Positions 37,462 through 47,600 are shown, counted from the first letter of the stretch. The stretch is 64,000 bases of DNA from Aquimarina amphilecti (GCF_900109375.1 NZ_FOAB01000004.1:124001-188000), one strand, 5' to 3'. Notes: generated from the sequence alone by a model not told the origin. Program-made: numbers and translations.

Positions 37462-37626
37462 CCAAACATATTGATTTTATGAACATAATATGTTGATAAT
37501 CATGTTTTTAAACTGTTTGTTTGTAGTTGTGAAAGCTCTTTTTCAACGAATAAGTTATTCGATTAATTTTATGAAAATAATAATAAACATATAGTATTTT
37601 TATCTGCACAGATTTTTCAAAATATT

Positions 37627-39150
37627 ATGCGGCAAACTCAACTAAACGTAAAATCTGCTTGTTTTCAGATATTCTTATTTTGTTTTCTTTATAGTGCAAG
37701 TTTACTAGGAAAGAATAATAAAGTAGTTTTAGAGGTAAATTTTATTTCAGACACTATTAGTGTTTTGAGTAAAGCGAATACACTTTTTAATCAAAGAAAA
37801 TATGATAAAGCAATTTCTGAATACAAAGCTTTACTAGACAATAATTATAGGGATTCCACCTATTTATATAAAAGACTGGCTTTTTCTTATGCTAAGTCTA
37901 ATCAACCTAATATGGCAAGTGTCTTTATAGAAAAGTACATTTTGAAGACTCTTGATGTTTCATTTGTTAATCATAGCTACTTTGATCCGATTAAAAAAAA
38001 TGATAGTTTCAAAATATTACAGAAAAAGTATCAACGAAAAATTAATGTGTGGGCTTTGTTTTGTTTATATGTTGGATTTATAGGTGTTTTTATTTCTACT
38101 ATTTTAATATTTAAACCAGCTAAGGACCGAATTGCTAATCTTTTAATAGGCTGTTTTCTATTATTACATTCTTTTTTTATTCTTAGAATTAGCATTCTGA
38201 TTACTAATTATGAGTTTTATTTACCGCATTCATTATATGTGTCTGCATCTTTTTCTTTTTTATATGGGCCGTTTATTTATTTCTATTTTAAAAGAATTGA
38301 TCAGGAATATCAACTTAAAAAAGGAGATATAATACATTTATTACCTACGGTTTTGTTTCTTGTTTTTATGATACCTATTTATTCTTTGTCTGGAGATGAG
38401 AAATTGTACATGATTGTTCATAACGCACGTCCTTATACTATTTTAATAATGTTAGCTAAACTAGTTTCCTTAATAATTTATGGTTCTTTGTTAATGGTTA
38501 AATATTTAGGTAAAATAAAATTAGATGAGACTTTTAATAGATCAGAAAAAAATTGGCGAAGAAACTTGATAGTTTTTTATAGTCTTTATACCATGTTTTA
38601 TGGTACTTACGCATTTGTATTTAGAAAATATGAGTTGGGTAGTTTACTTTTTAATCTTCAAATTTTTCTGATGACTTTATTGGTCTTGTATGTGAGTTAT
38701 AATACATTTTTTAACCTAGCACTTGTTAGAGATAAGAAATGGAAAACTGTAAGTATAGATAAATTGGATGCGTATAAATATAGCTCTTCAAGTTTAACAT
38801 CAGAATTATCTATTGAATTAAAAGATAAATTGGTAGATCTAATGGATGAAAGAAAAGTATATAGAGATAATGATATTACTTTACAAAAGATTGCAGATCT
38901 TTTAAATACGAATAGACATAATACCTCACAGATTATAAATGAGCATTTTGGACTTAATTTCTTTGATTTAATTAATTCATATCGGATTAATGAAGCTATG
39001 TCTATTTTAAAAAATAACAAATCTGGGGTTGTTAACATTATTGATGTTGCTTATGAAGTTGGATTTAATAATAAAGTTACTTTTAATAAATCTTTCAAAA
39101 AGTATAATCAAATTACTCCATCAGAATATTTAAGAAGTTTTAGTATTTAA
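37627..39150 (+). CDS. Membrane-spanning AraC-type transcriptional regulator 2 of the PUL
   Basis: This 507-residue paralog of the gene at 35629 has the same layout: signal peptide (about 10-28), TPR-like segment (about 45-140, NTLFNQRKYDKAISEYKALLDNN), seven membrane helices (about 143-365, INVWALFCLYVGFIG onward) and a C-terminal HTH_18 domain (about 400-505, RHNTSQIINEHFGLNFFDLINSYRINEAMSIL and IIDVAYEVGFNNKVTFNKSFKKY). The DNA-recognition helices are nearly identical to regulator 1, so both may bind the same site, while the outer segments differ and may sense different glycans. It sits just before leader 2 and the first SusC/SusD pair. Confidence 0.9.
   Translation: MRQTQLNVKSACFQIFLFCFLYSASLLGKNNKVVLEVNFISDTISVLSKANTLFNQRKYDKAISEYKALLDNNYRDSTYLYKRLAFSYAKSNQPNMASVFIEKYILKTLDVSFVNHSYFDPIKKNDSFKILQKKYQRKINVWALFCLYVGFIGVFISTILIFKPAKDRIANLLIGCFLLLHSFFILRISILITNYEFYLPHSLYVSASFSFLYGPFIYFYFKRIDQEYQLKKGDIIHLLPTVLFLVFMIPIYSLSGDEKLYMIVHNARPYTILIMLAKLVSLIIYGSLLMVKYLGKIKLDETFNRSEKNWRRNLIVFYSLYTMFYGTYAFVFRKYELGSLLFNLQIFLMTLLVLYVSYNTFFNLALVRDKKWKTVSIDKLDAYKYSSSSLTSELSIELKDKLVDLMDERKVYRDNDITLQKIADLLNTNRHNTSQIINEHFGLNFFDLINSYRINEAMSILKNNKSGVVNIIDVAYEVGFNNKVTFNKSFKKYNQITPSEYLRSFSI
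37631..37641 (-). repeat. Inverted copy of the leader box at the start of regulator 2
   Basis: GGCAAACTCAA matches regulator 1's GGCTAACTCAA at 10 of 11 bases, but in a different codon frame relative to the start codon, so conservation is at DNA or RNA level and not protein level. Confidence 0.5.
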
Positions 39151-39284
39151 CTAAAAGACTCCTCAGTTTTAATTTTTTATTCCTCAAAATTATAGATGTA
39201 AAATACTATGATTTTTGATTTCTGTTAAAATCAAACCTTTATATGCGAAAGGTAGGTAAAGAAGTAAAATTTCATCGGTAAAAG

Positions 39285-39307
39285 GGTAAAGCTTGATCAG
39301 TTTTAAC
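39285..39307 (+). promoter_or_regulatory. PUL leader dyad, copy 2 (GGTAA-N13-TTAAC)
   Basis: 23-bp element with half-sites GGTAA and TTAAC; the right half-site differs at one base from copies 1 and 3. It follows TCGGTAAAAG and lies 212 bp before the SusC ATG. Confidence 0.65.
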
Positions 39308-39416
39308 TCTTTGAAGCCCTATAATCAGTTGTTTTGTCAAAAATTGCTGGAAAGAGAAATAGAGTTTTTTTATCTACAGAGTACATTGTACATTTTATAA
39401 AAAGTCAATAGATAAA

Positions 39417-39427
39417 TTGAATTAGCC
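39417..39427 (+). promoter_or_regulatory. TTGAATTAGCC leader box, copy 2
   Basis: One base differs from copies 1 and 3. It lies 132 bp after the dyad start and 80 bp before the ATG. The TTG with a downstream TATTCTCTTT could also be read as a -33/-7 promoter pair. Confidence 0.55.
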
Positions 39428-39482
39428 ATCATTACCAATATTCTCTTTCTCTTTTCGCAATTTCTAACTGAGGTTTAATTTT

Positions 39483-39500
39483 ATGAAATTTAATTTATGA
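39483..39500 (+). other. Five-codon mini-ORF overlapping the SusC start
   Basis: An ATG at 39483 opens a five-codon frame, MKFNL, whose TGA at 39498-39500 overlaps the SusC ATG at 39497 as ATGA. It may be a start decoy or a coupling device; a real function is unproven. Confidence 0.3.
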
Positions 39501-42500
39501 AACAAATTAATTACAAATTACTGTTGTTTGTGTTTTTTGTATCCAGTATTTCTTTTGCGCAACAAAAGAAAATTACTGGTACAGTTACAGATGACAATGG
39601 ATTACCTTTGCCAGGGGTTAACATCATTGTTAAAAATACTTCCGAAGGTACTCAAACTGATTTTGATGGAAATTATAGCATTGCTGCTTCATCCGGAGCG
39701 GTTCTAACTTATAGTTATGTTGGTTTTGAAACAAAAGAATTAGTAGTAGGAAATAGAAATAATATTAATGTTAGCCTACTAGTGTCTAGAGCAACTTTAG
39801 AAGAAGTTGTAGTTGTTGGTTTTGGAGAACGAGCGAGGAAATCTCTATCAACTTCTATTGCTACGGTCGAAGTAGATGATATTGTTAATATTGCTACACC
39901 AACTGTTTCTGGTGCCTTACAAGGAACCGTTACAGGTCTACAGGTAAATCAAAATTCAGGAACACCTGGAGCTGGTTTTTCAGTTAGGATTCGGGGAGCT
40001 AGTTCTATTCAGGGTTCTAATGAACCTTTGTACGTCTTGGATGGAGTACCTTTATTAAATGGTACACCTGGTGGGGGTAACTTTGGAGGTCAAGATAACG
40101 ATATTTTATCATCATTGAATTTTTCAGATATTGAATCTATTCAGGTCTTAAAAGATGCTTCTGCTACAGCGATTTATGGATCTAGAGCGGCAAATGGAGT
40201 AGTTTTAATTACAACTAAGAGAGGGAAAACAGGAAAACTTAAAGTAGAAATTAATTCTTATTTAGGGTTTCAAGATGCTATAGAAAGATTTGACCCAGCA
40301 CCATTAGGAGAATCCCTTAGATATGCAGATATAGCTTGGGATGAAGCAATAGGTGTTCCTTCAGGTACTGGATTGTTTTCTACAGGAGGTATTCTAGGGT
40401 TTAACTTTTTAGATGCTAGCGGATTGACAACTCTAGATGAATTATACGCTTCAGATTCTGATGTAAACTATGTAGATGAAATATATAGATCGGAGGCCGT
40501 TGTTAGGCAAACAGATATAAGTTTATCTGGAGGAAGTGAAAATGCAAGATACTTTTTGCAGTATTCCGATTTTAATCAAGAAGGAGTTATAATAAATCAA
40601 GATTTTGCTAGAAGAACACTTAGGCTTAATGTTGATTTTAAAGCAAGTAAATCTATTGATATTGACGCTGGAATTTCAATTTCTGAAACAGATGTTTCGA
40701 GAATTAATTCAGATAATAATATTTTTGGAGCTTTGACAACATCTTTATTGGAATATCCAGGACTTCCATTAAGAGATGAATTTGGGGAACTTACGCGAGA
40801 CAATTTTTTGTTTTCTAATCCTATTCAAAATGCATTGTTAGAAAGTTCTGATGAGGTTTCTTTGCGATATATTACTAATCTTGGATTGAGAGTTAAATTA
40901 TTAGAAGGTCTATCATTATACTCTAAAATAAATTTAGAAAGATTAGATTTTAGACAAGATCGTTTCTTCCCGGCTGAAACAGCACAAGGAGCAGGTGCAA
41001 ATGGAGATGCATTTACATTCCAGAATTTATTTACAAATTGGGTGTCTAATACTACACTTAATTATAATAAAAAGTTTGGAGATTGGGGATTAACAGCTTT
41101 AGCCGGTTTTTCTTTTGAAGGTAGTGATACAAATCAAACTACTATAAATACACAAAATTTTCCTGAAGGATTTAATCAGCCAGCAAATGGATCAACTTTA
41201 ATACAGGCTGATAATTTTAATACAGAAAGAAGACTATTCTCTTATCTGTCTAGATTAGGTGGTTCTTATCAGGATAAAATATTTATAGAAGGTACATTAA
41301 GAGCAGATGCTTCATCTGTTTTTGGACAAGGAAATCAAATAGGTTATTTCCCAGCGGTTTCTGCAGCCTATATTATCTCTGAAGATTTCCAAAGTGAAGC
41401 AATAACGAACCTTAAAGCTCGCGTATCATGGGGGCAGCAAGGAAATCAATCTGGTTTAGGGAATTTTGCCTCTAGAGGATTAGTAGGAGCTGTTAATGTA
41501 GCTGATGTTCCAGGTACTTCGATTGTTCAAGTTGAAAACCCTAATTTAAAATGGGAGATTACAACACAAACTAATTTTGGACTCGATGTATCATTATTTA
41601 ATAAAATAAATCTTACTTATGATTATTATATTAAGAATACTACAGATCTATTGTTAAATAGAACATTTAGAAACTCTACAGGTTTCCTTGCGATTACAGA
41701 TAATATTGGTTCTATAGAAAACATTGGACATGAAATAGGTCTTAGTGCTGATATAGTTCGTAATGATTCATTTAGTTGGAATTCTCAGGTTAACTTGACT
41801 TTTAATAAGAATGAAGTAACTGCATTGGTTCGGGATGCAAATGGTGATTTCTTACCGATTGATAGTGGTTTTGCGTCTAGAGTATCTGTAGGGCAATCAT
41901 TGGGATCATTTTTTGGTTTGGTGTTTGACGGTATTTATGGACCTGGTGATGAAATCCCAGCAGCTTTACAAGCTAGAGGAGTTTCAGAAGGAGATGTTAG
42001 ATATGTAGATGTTAATGGAGATGGTAACATCACTCCAGATGATAGACAATTTATAGGAGATCCAAATCCTGAATTGATTGGGAATTTTAGAAATTCAATT
42101 ACTTATAAAGGCTTTGATTTAGCGGCCAATGTACAATTTGAATTGGGTAAGGATATCTATAATAATTCCCTCGCTTTTGCAGGGCCAGGAAGTAGAACTA
42201 TCTTTGGTAAAACTAGAGAAGGTATATCAGATTATTATACAGCGGATAATACAGATGCTACACAACCACGACCAAGAGAAGGATCGTTACAAGTTTTTAA
42301 TGCACAAGATTCTAGTCAGTATGTTGAAGAAGGAGATTATGTAAGGTTGAAAGAAGTTGTTTTAGGATACACCTTTAATACTACTTTGTTAGGAGTTAAA
42401 AATACTTCACTAAGGATATATGTAGGAGGAGATAACTTATTAACCTTTACGGATTATTCTGGTCTTGATCCAGAAGTAAATACTTTTGGTAGCGATAATG

Positions 42501-42574
42501 TTTCAAGAGGGACAGATTTCTTTACCCAAGGATTAAATAAAACATACAAGTTTGGAATAAACTTAAAATTTTAA
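39497..42574 (+). CDS. SusC-like TonB-dependent outer-membrane transporter 1
   Basis: This 1025-residue SusC/RagA-type transporter has signal peptide MKQINYKLLLFVFFVSSISFA and a CarboxypepD_reg-like domain (24-100, KKITGTVTDDNGLPLPGVNIIVKNTSEGTQTDFDGNYSI). A TonB-box-like stretch EEVVVVGFG is followed by the plug (about 115-235, VRIRGASSIQGSNEPLYVLDGVPLL and SIQVLKDASATAIYGSRAANGVVLITTKRG). The barrel ends in KYFGINLKF-like residues (TYKFGINLKF). It imports oligosaccharides with its SusD partner, encoded 5 bp downstream. Leader 2 with dyad and box lies upstream. An alpha-glucan cargo is inferred from the neighbouring amylase. Confidence 0.94.
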   Translation: MKQINYKLLLFVFFVSSISFAQQKKITGTVTDDNGLPLPGVNIIVKNTSEGTQTDFDGNYSIAASSGAVLTYSYVGFETKELVVGNRNNINVSLLVSRATLEEVVVVGFGERARKSLSTSIATVEVDDIVNIATPTVSGALQGTVTGLQVNQNSGTPGAGFSVRIRGASSIQGSNEPLYVLDGVPLLNGTPGGGNFGGQDNDILSSLNFSDIESIQVLKDASATAIYGSRAANGVVLITTKRGKTGKLKVEINSYLGFQDAIERFDPAPLGESLRYADIAWDEAIGVPSGTGLFSTGGILGFNFLDASGLTTLDELYASDSDVNYVDEIYRSEAVVRQTDISLSGGSENARYFLQYSDFNQEGVIINQDFARRTLRLNVDFKASKSIDIDAGISISETDVSRINSDNNIFGALTTSLLEYPGLPLRDEFGELTRDNFLFSNPIQNALLESSDEVSLRYITNLGLRVKLLEGLSLYSKINLERLDFRQDRFFPAETAQGAGANGDAFTFQNLFTNWVSNTTLNYNKKFGDWGLTALAGFSFEGSDTNQTTINTQNFPEGFNQPANGSTLIQADNFNTERRLFSYLSRLGGSYQDKIFIEGTLRADASSVFGQGNQIGYFPAVSAAYIISEDFQSEAITNLKARVSWGQQGNQSGLGNFASRGLVGAVNVADVPGTSIVQVENPNLKWEITTQTNFGLDVSLFNKINLTYDYYIKNTTDLLLNRTFRNSTGFLAITDNIGSIENIGHEIGLSADIVRNDSFSWNSQVNLTFNKNEVTALVRDANGDFLPIDSGFASRVSVGQSLGSFFGLVFDGIYGPGDEIPAALQARGVSEGDVRYVDVNGDGNITPDDRQFIGDPNPELIGNFRNSITYKGFDLAANVQFELGKDIYNNSLAFAGPGSRTIFGKTREGISDYYTADNTDATQPRPREGSLQVFNAQDSSQYVEEGDYVRLKEVVLGYTFNTTLLGVKNTSLRIYVGGDNLLTFTDYSGLDPEVNTFGSDNVSRGTDFFTQGLNKTYKFGINLKF

Positions 42575-42579
42575 ATCAG

Positions 42580-43971
42580 ATGATTATGAAGAATAAATTT
42601 TATATATCAACATTTTTGATATCATTTTTGATATGTATGTCTTGTGCAGATGAATTTGTTGATACTGAATCAGAAAACAATGTTCAAGGAGTCGATAACC
42701 AAATAGTAGATGCTTCTACAGCTGAAGATGCACTAGTTGGAATGTATAATGATCTACAAGATGCTGATTTGTATAGTGGAACTATGAACTATTATTTAGG
42801 AATGTGGGCTGATGAACAAGTGCACTCAGGTTCTTTTCCAGCATTTAGTCAAATATTCGGTAATGATCCGGATTCCGAGAATATTAACAATAACAATATG
42901 TGGGATGCATTTTACAATACGATTTTTGCAGCCAATAACTTAATTAAAGTTGTTAATACAGATTTACAAGCAATAACAGAAGATGATGTGGCACGTATTA
43001 CAGGACAAGCTTATGGTATAAGAGCTTTAATGTATTTTAATTTAGTGCGCATATACGGTCCAGTACCTTTAGACTTAGAAGCCAATCAAATATCAGGTGA
43101 TTTAGACGCTGCGTCTTCTTTACCAAGATTCTCTGAACAAGATGTGTATGATCAAATAAATAGTGATTTATTACAATGTATTTCCTTATTGGATGGAATC
43201 TTGGATAGAAGTGTAGATCGATTCAGTCGTGATGCGGCAAGAACACTACAAGCTCAAGTGGCATTACAGCTTGATGATTTGGTAACAGCGCAAACTGCAC
43301 TAGAGTCTTTATTAAATGCGGGTTATGGATTAGCAACAAATGTAAGTGACTTATATGGAGGAGCAAATAGTGGATTAGTCCTTTCTCCAATAGAAACTAT
43401 TTTTGGAATACCGTATTCAGCTACAGACGGAAGTACTATTGCATTCTTCTTTTCGGATCAACCAGATGGAGGAAGAGATGAGGTTAGATTTTCAGGATCT
43501 CTTTCTGCAGCTTTCGAACCTGGTGATGAAAGAGCTGGTTCATTAGTAAACCCATCTTCTGGGATTTCTAGAATAAGTAAATATACTCAAGCAGGTACTG
43601 GAGATGATGACGTTTATGTCTTTAGGTATGCAGATGTTTTATTAATGCTGGCAGAAGTATATGCTAAACAAGATGATGCTAGAGCATCAGGTTTAATAAA
43701 TCAAGTTAGGGATAGAGCTGGTTTGCCAGATGTCTTGTTGGATTCAGGAAATGTTAATACTTTAATTCCACGAGAAAGGTTCGTAGAGTTTTTTGCGGAA
43801 AGTGGTGACAGGTATCATACTTTAAAACGTTTTGATTTATTGGATGTAGTTGTTCAGAATAAAGGTAATGCAGTGTTTATTGCAGAGAGAAATAACCTTT
43901 TTCCAATCCCACAAAATGAATTAGATAATAATACAGCGTTATCAGGGAGTGATCAGAATGCTGGATATTAA
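42580..43971 (+). CDS. SusD-like RagB/SusD nutrient-binding lipoprotein 1
   Basis: This 463-residue surface lipoprotein has signal peptide and lipobox FLICMSC (Cys near residue 22), then ADEFVDTESENNVQG. Typical SusD helices follow (AEDALVGMYNDLQDADLYS, GQAYGIRALMYFNLVRIYGPVPLDLE near 145-170), with the C-terminal RVRDRAGLPDVLL and RFVEFFAESGDRYHTLKRFDLLDVV and PIPQNELDNN motifs. It caps the SusC transporter and binds the glycan at the cell surface. It is shorter than most SusD proteins. Another ATG at 42586 would drop two residues and is equally possible. A strong terminator follows. Confidence 0.92.
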   Translation: MIMKNKFYISTFLISFLICMSCADEFVDTESENNVQGVDNQIVDASTAEDALVGMYNDLQDADLYSGTMNYYLGMWADEQVHSGSFPAFSQIFGNDPDSENINNNNMWDAFYNTIFAANNLIKVVNTDLQAITEDDVARITGQAYGIRALMYFNLVRIYGPVPLDLEANQISGDLDAASSLPRFSEQDVYDQINSDLLQCISLLDGILDRSVDRFSRDAARTLQAQVALQLDDLVTAQTALESLLNAGYGLATNVSDLYGGANSGLVLSPIETIFGIPYSATDGSTIAFFFSDQPDGGRDEVRFSGSLSAAFEPGDERAGSLVNPSSGISRISKYTQAGTGDDDVYVFRYADVLLMLAEVYAKQDDARASGLINQVRDRAGLPDVLLDSGNVNTLIPRERFVEFFAESGDRYHTLKRFDLLDVVVQNKGNAVFIAERNNLFPIPQNELDNNTALSGSDQNAGY

Positions 43972-44008
43972 TTAGATCTTAAACAATTAGATAATTATTT
44001 CTAATTTC

Positions 44009-44053
44009 AAAAAAGGTCATCGTGGACATAATATTGTCTATGATGACCTTTTT
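44009..44053 (+). terminator. Rho-independent terminator after SusD1
   Basis: A 19-bp stem (with two G-T pairs) joins AAAAAGGTCATC at 44009-44020 to GATGACCTTTTT at 44042-44053 through a TAATAT loop. It separates the first SusC/SusD pair from the second, so each pair probably has its own promoter. Confidence 0.88.
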
Positions 44054-44395
44054 ACTTACCCTAAGCAAAACGCATTATTTTATAGTTCTGGTCTATAATT
44101 AAATAGAAAGGAATATAATACTTAAAGTTATCGATTCTAGTTTATTTAGGAATCTAGATAGAACTTTTTTGTAGTAAATTCAATATCATATTTTATAATC
44201 AGGATTATATGTTTTATAGAAAATATACAGCTTTGTAATAAAATTAATAAGGGGAATTTTATTTATTTTTTTGATATTAAGAAAGCTTTCTTAACTTTTT
44301 TAGATTCTTCTCGAAATACTTAGTATGATAGTATAGTAGGTTCGCATTCTCTTAAAATACAGCCTTTAGTTACGTTGGGAAATTTTTATCGGCAA

Positions 44396-44418
44396 GGTAA
44401 ATGTTTATAGGCTTTACC
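44396..44418 (+). promoter_or_regulatory. PUL leader dyad, copy 3 (GGTAA-N13-TTACC)
   Basis: 23-bp element with AGGTAAA and TTTACCT arms, the best symmetry of the three copies, preceded by TCGGCA. It lies 210 bp before the SusC2 ATG. Confidence 0.7.
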
Positions 44419-44524
44419 TATTTTTTTTACTTCTATAACTTCCTTTACAACTCAATCATTAAAAGAACGGGCAAGAGATTACCAGTAATAATCGTGTAGT
44501 TTATTCATATTGGTGATGTTATTA

Positions 44525-44535
44525 TTGAGTTAGCC
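44525..44535 (+). promoter_or_regulatory. TTGAGTTAGCC leader box, copy 3
   Basis: Identical over 11 bases to the orphan box in leader 1. It lies 129 bp after the dyad start and 81 bp before the SusC2 ATG. A near-consensus TACTCTTG lies just after it, so the box may include the -33 TTG of a promoter. Confidence 0.6.
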
Positions 44536-44605
44536 TTCAATATACTCTTGCCTCCTTTTATGTTATCAGTAAATATTGGAGTATAAATCTTGAAAAATTT
44601 CACTT

Positions 44606-47600
44606 ATGAAAGTAAATCATTACAAACTATTGATACTCGTTTTTTTTATATCGAGTATTGCGTTAGCGCAGCAAAGATCTATATCTGGAACTGTAACAGA
44701 TAGTAACGGATTACCTATACCGGGAGTTAATGTAATTATTAAGAATACTAATCGAGGAACGCAAACAGATTTTGATGGCGTTTATTCGGTAGAAGCTGCG
44801 AATGGAGAAATTATCATGTATTCTTTTCTTGGGTATGTTTCACAAGAAATAAGCATTACTAGTCAAAACAAGATCGATGTTATTCTTAAAGAAGATGTGA
44901 GTGCTTTAGAAGAAGTTGTAGTAGTTGGGTTTGGTACACAATCCCGACGGAAAATTACTGCTAATATTGCTTCTATCTCTTCAGATAAAATTAATGAAAT
45001 ACCAACACCAAGTTTACAAAGTACCTTGACAGGTAAAGCTGCAGGTGTACAAGTAACACAATTAAATGGTAAAGTCGAAGGAGGAGTAAAGGTAAGAGTG
45101 AGAGGGATATCAACAATTTCTTCTTCTCAAGAACCTTTATATGTGGTGGATGGTATTCCTATAACTAATTCTGATGAGTCAATTAATGATTCGCCTATAA
45201 ACCCCTTAATAGCATTAAATCCTAATGATATAGAATCTATTGACATCTTAAAAGATGCTTCTTCTGCCGCCATTTATGGAGCAAGAGGTACAAATGGAGT
45301 TATCATTATTACAACTAAACAGGGAAAACAAGGAAAGACAAAGGTGTCGCTTAATTCTTCCTATGGAATAAGTAGTGCTACTAATACTAGAGATTGGCTT
45401 AATGCTGAACAGTATGTGGAATTGGTTACAGAGTCTGCTTTAAATGTTGGATTTACTCAAGCAGGAATAGAAGGACAGTTTGATTTCTATGCAAATGGAT
45501 TAGACTGGAGAAATGGAGATGTAGATACAGATTGGCAAGAATTAGCGTTGGTAGATGGATCAGTACAAGATTTTGGGGTATCGGTTTCTGGAGGAAGTGA
45601 AAAAACAAGGTTTTTTATGTCTACGGCCTATAATAATACAGATGGTATTGTACGCGGGAATCAACTAGAAAGATATTCTTTTAGAACAAACATAGATCAT
45701 ACACTCTCAGAAAAATTCAGAGTAGGAACTAATTCAAGTGTTTCGAAATCTATAATTGATAGAATTTCTAACGATAATGCTTTTGCAACACCATTGCAAG
45801 CTATTGCACAAACACCTTTGTCACCAGCTTATTTGGCAGATGGTGTAACTCCCAACAATGAGTCTACAGAGTATTACAATTTTTTAACAGATGAATTTAA
45901 TGGAAACTTTAAAACTAATATTTGGCGAGTATTAGCGAATGTCTATGCAGAGTACAAAATTTTACCTGAATTAAGTTTTAGATCAGAAATTGGATATGAT
46001 TTCTTATCTCAAGTTGCAGAGCGTTTTTCAGGAAGTTTAACAGAATCAGCTTCTGTAGGAGGTTTTGGTACTGCTAATGCTGTCCAGACGGAAAAATATA
46101 ACTTGAATAATTATCTCACATATACTAAAAGATTTAACGAGATTTTTGATTTTGAAACTACACTAGGTATGAGTTATGAAGATAGTCAAAGAAGATTGCA
46201 GTTCGCTCAAGGTCAGGGATTTCCTTCAGATGATTTGCAGACATTAAATAGTGCAGCAGAAATTACTGCGGGGGGATCGAGTCGTACAAGATTTAATTTT
46301 CTCTCTTACTTTGGTAGAACTACATTTTCAATTGCCGATAAATATTTATTCAATGCTAGTTTACGATATGATGGTTCTTCGCGATTTGGAGACGAAAATA
46401 GATTCGGATGGTTTCCAGCGGCATCGGTAGGTTGGATAGTTTCAGAAGAATCATTTCTTAATAGTTCAGAGGTAGTTTCATTACTAAAACTGAGAGGTAG
46501 TTGGGGAATAACTGGTAATGCTGGTATAGGAAATTTTGCTAGTTTAAGTTTATTTCAGGGAACTCCATATAACCAAAGAGCAGGATTGGCTCCTACTCAG
46601 TTAGGAAATCCAGCATTAAAATGGGAAAAAACAACTCAAGTAGATATAGGATTAGACTTTGGTTTTTTAAATAATAGAATTTCAGGAGAAATTGATTATT
46701 ATGTAAAAGACACAGATGATCTTTTATTAAACGAGCCTGTTCCAGGAACTTCAGGTTTCCCAAACATTACTAGGAATGTTGGTGAAATGAAGAACAGAGG
46801 ATTTGAATTTATTATTAATACAAAAAATATTGTTTCTGCAGATGGTAGTTGGAGTACATCACTAAATCTTTCAACTATCGATAATGAGGTAACTAAATTA
46901 CCTGGCGGAGATATTATTGCAGGTAGAAATATTGTTAGAGAAGGAGAAACAGTTTCTTCATTTTACGTAGTAGAATTTGCAGGAGCTGACCCAGCTAATG
47001 GAGATGCTTTATTTATAAGAAATACTGTAAACGCAGATGGTACTATTGATAGGAGTACTACCAATAATTTTAATGAGGCTGATAGGATTATTGCAGGTAG
47101 CCCATATCCGGATTTTATAGCAGGGCTTACTAACAATATATCTTATAAAGGAATTGATTTTGCATTTACTTTTCAAGGAGAATGGGGTGCTTCATTATAT
47201 AATAATGGAGGAAGGTTTCAATCTGGAAATGCAAGATTCTTTGACAATCAAACAACTGATCAATTAAGAAGGTGGCAACAACCAGGTGATATTACAGATG
47301 TACCACAAGCTAGATTGTTTGCAACAAATGGACAACAAGCTTCTACCAGGTATCTCCAAGAATCTGATTTTATAAGATTAAGAAACTTGACTTTGGGGTA
47401 TACCATACCACAGGATGTAACAAAGAAATTTTATATGGAACGTGTAAGAATTTATTTTACAGGATTCAATCTGTTGACTTTTACGGATTATGATGGTTAT
47501 GATCCAGAATCTACTGCAGATTTTAACGGAGATTCTAACATTCAGGTTGGAGAGACTTTTTATTCTGCGCCTCCTGCTAAAACATATACTCTAGGTATAA

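Larger units (their letters stand above)
37141..37626 (+). promoter_or_regulatory. Intergenic region with orphan PUL leader 1 and regulator 2 promoter
   Basis: This 486-bp gap holds a complete copy of the PUL leader: the 23-bp dyad at 37196-37218, the conserved block at 37232-37259 and the TTGAGTTAGCC box at 37316-37326. No SusC start codon lies about 80 bp after the box, where the other leaders have one; the next gene starts 311 bp later. A TATTTTTG -7 element at 37454-37461 may drive regulator 2. A TTAATTAACA-type AT-rich inverted stretch lies at 37405-37445. No coding frame is evident. Confidence 0.7.
39151..39496 (+). promoter_or_regulatory. Leader 2, upstream of the first SusC gene
   Basis: This 346-bp region contains the dyad copy 2 (39285-39307), the conserved block at 39324-39335 (ATCAGTTGTTTT) at the same offset as in the other leaders, and the TTGAATTAGCC box (39417-39427) 80 bp before the SusC ATG. 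A five-codon mini-ORF overlaps the SusC start. I see no other gene. Confidence 0.65.
43972..44605 (+). promoter_or_regulatory. Intergenic region with terminator and leader 3
   Basis: The first 80 bp hold the SusD1 terminator. An AT-rich stretch with no recognisable gene follows (about 44060-44380). The dyad copy 3 (44396-44418), the conserved block 44432-44459 and the TTGAGTTAGCC box (44525-44535) then precede the SusC2 ATG by 81 bp. Dyad, block and box are arranged as in leaders 1 and 2. Confidence 0.65.

Noticed and set aside
37141-37626. A frameshifted or decayed SusC gene in the orphan leader
   Set aside because: No frame in this stretch shows signal-peptide, CarboxypepD or plug motifs, so there is no SusC remnant, only the leader.
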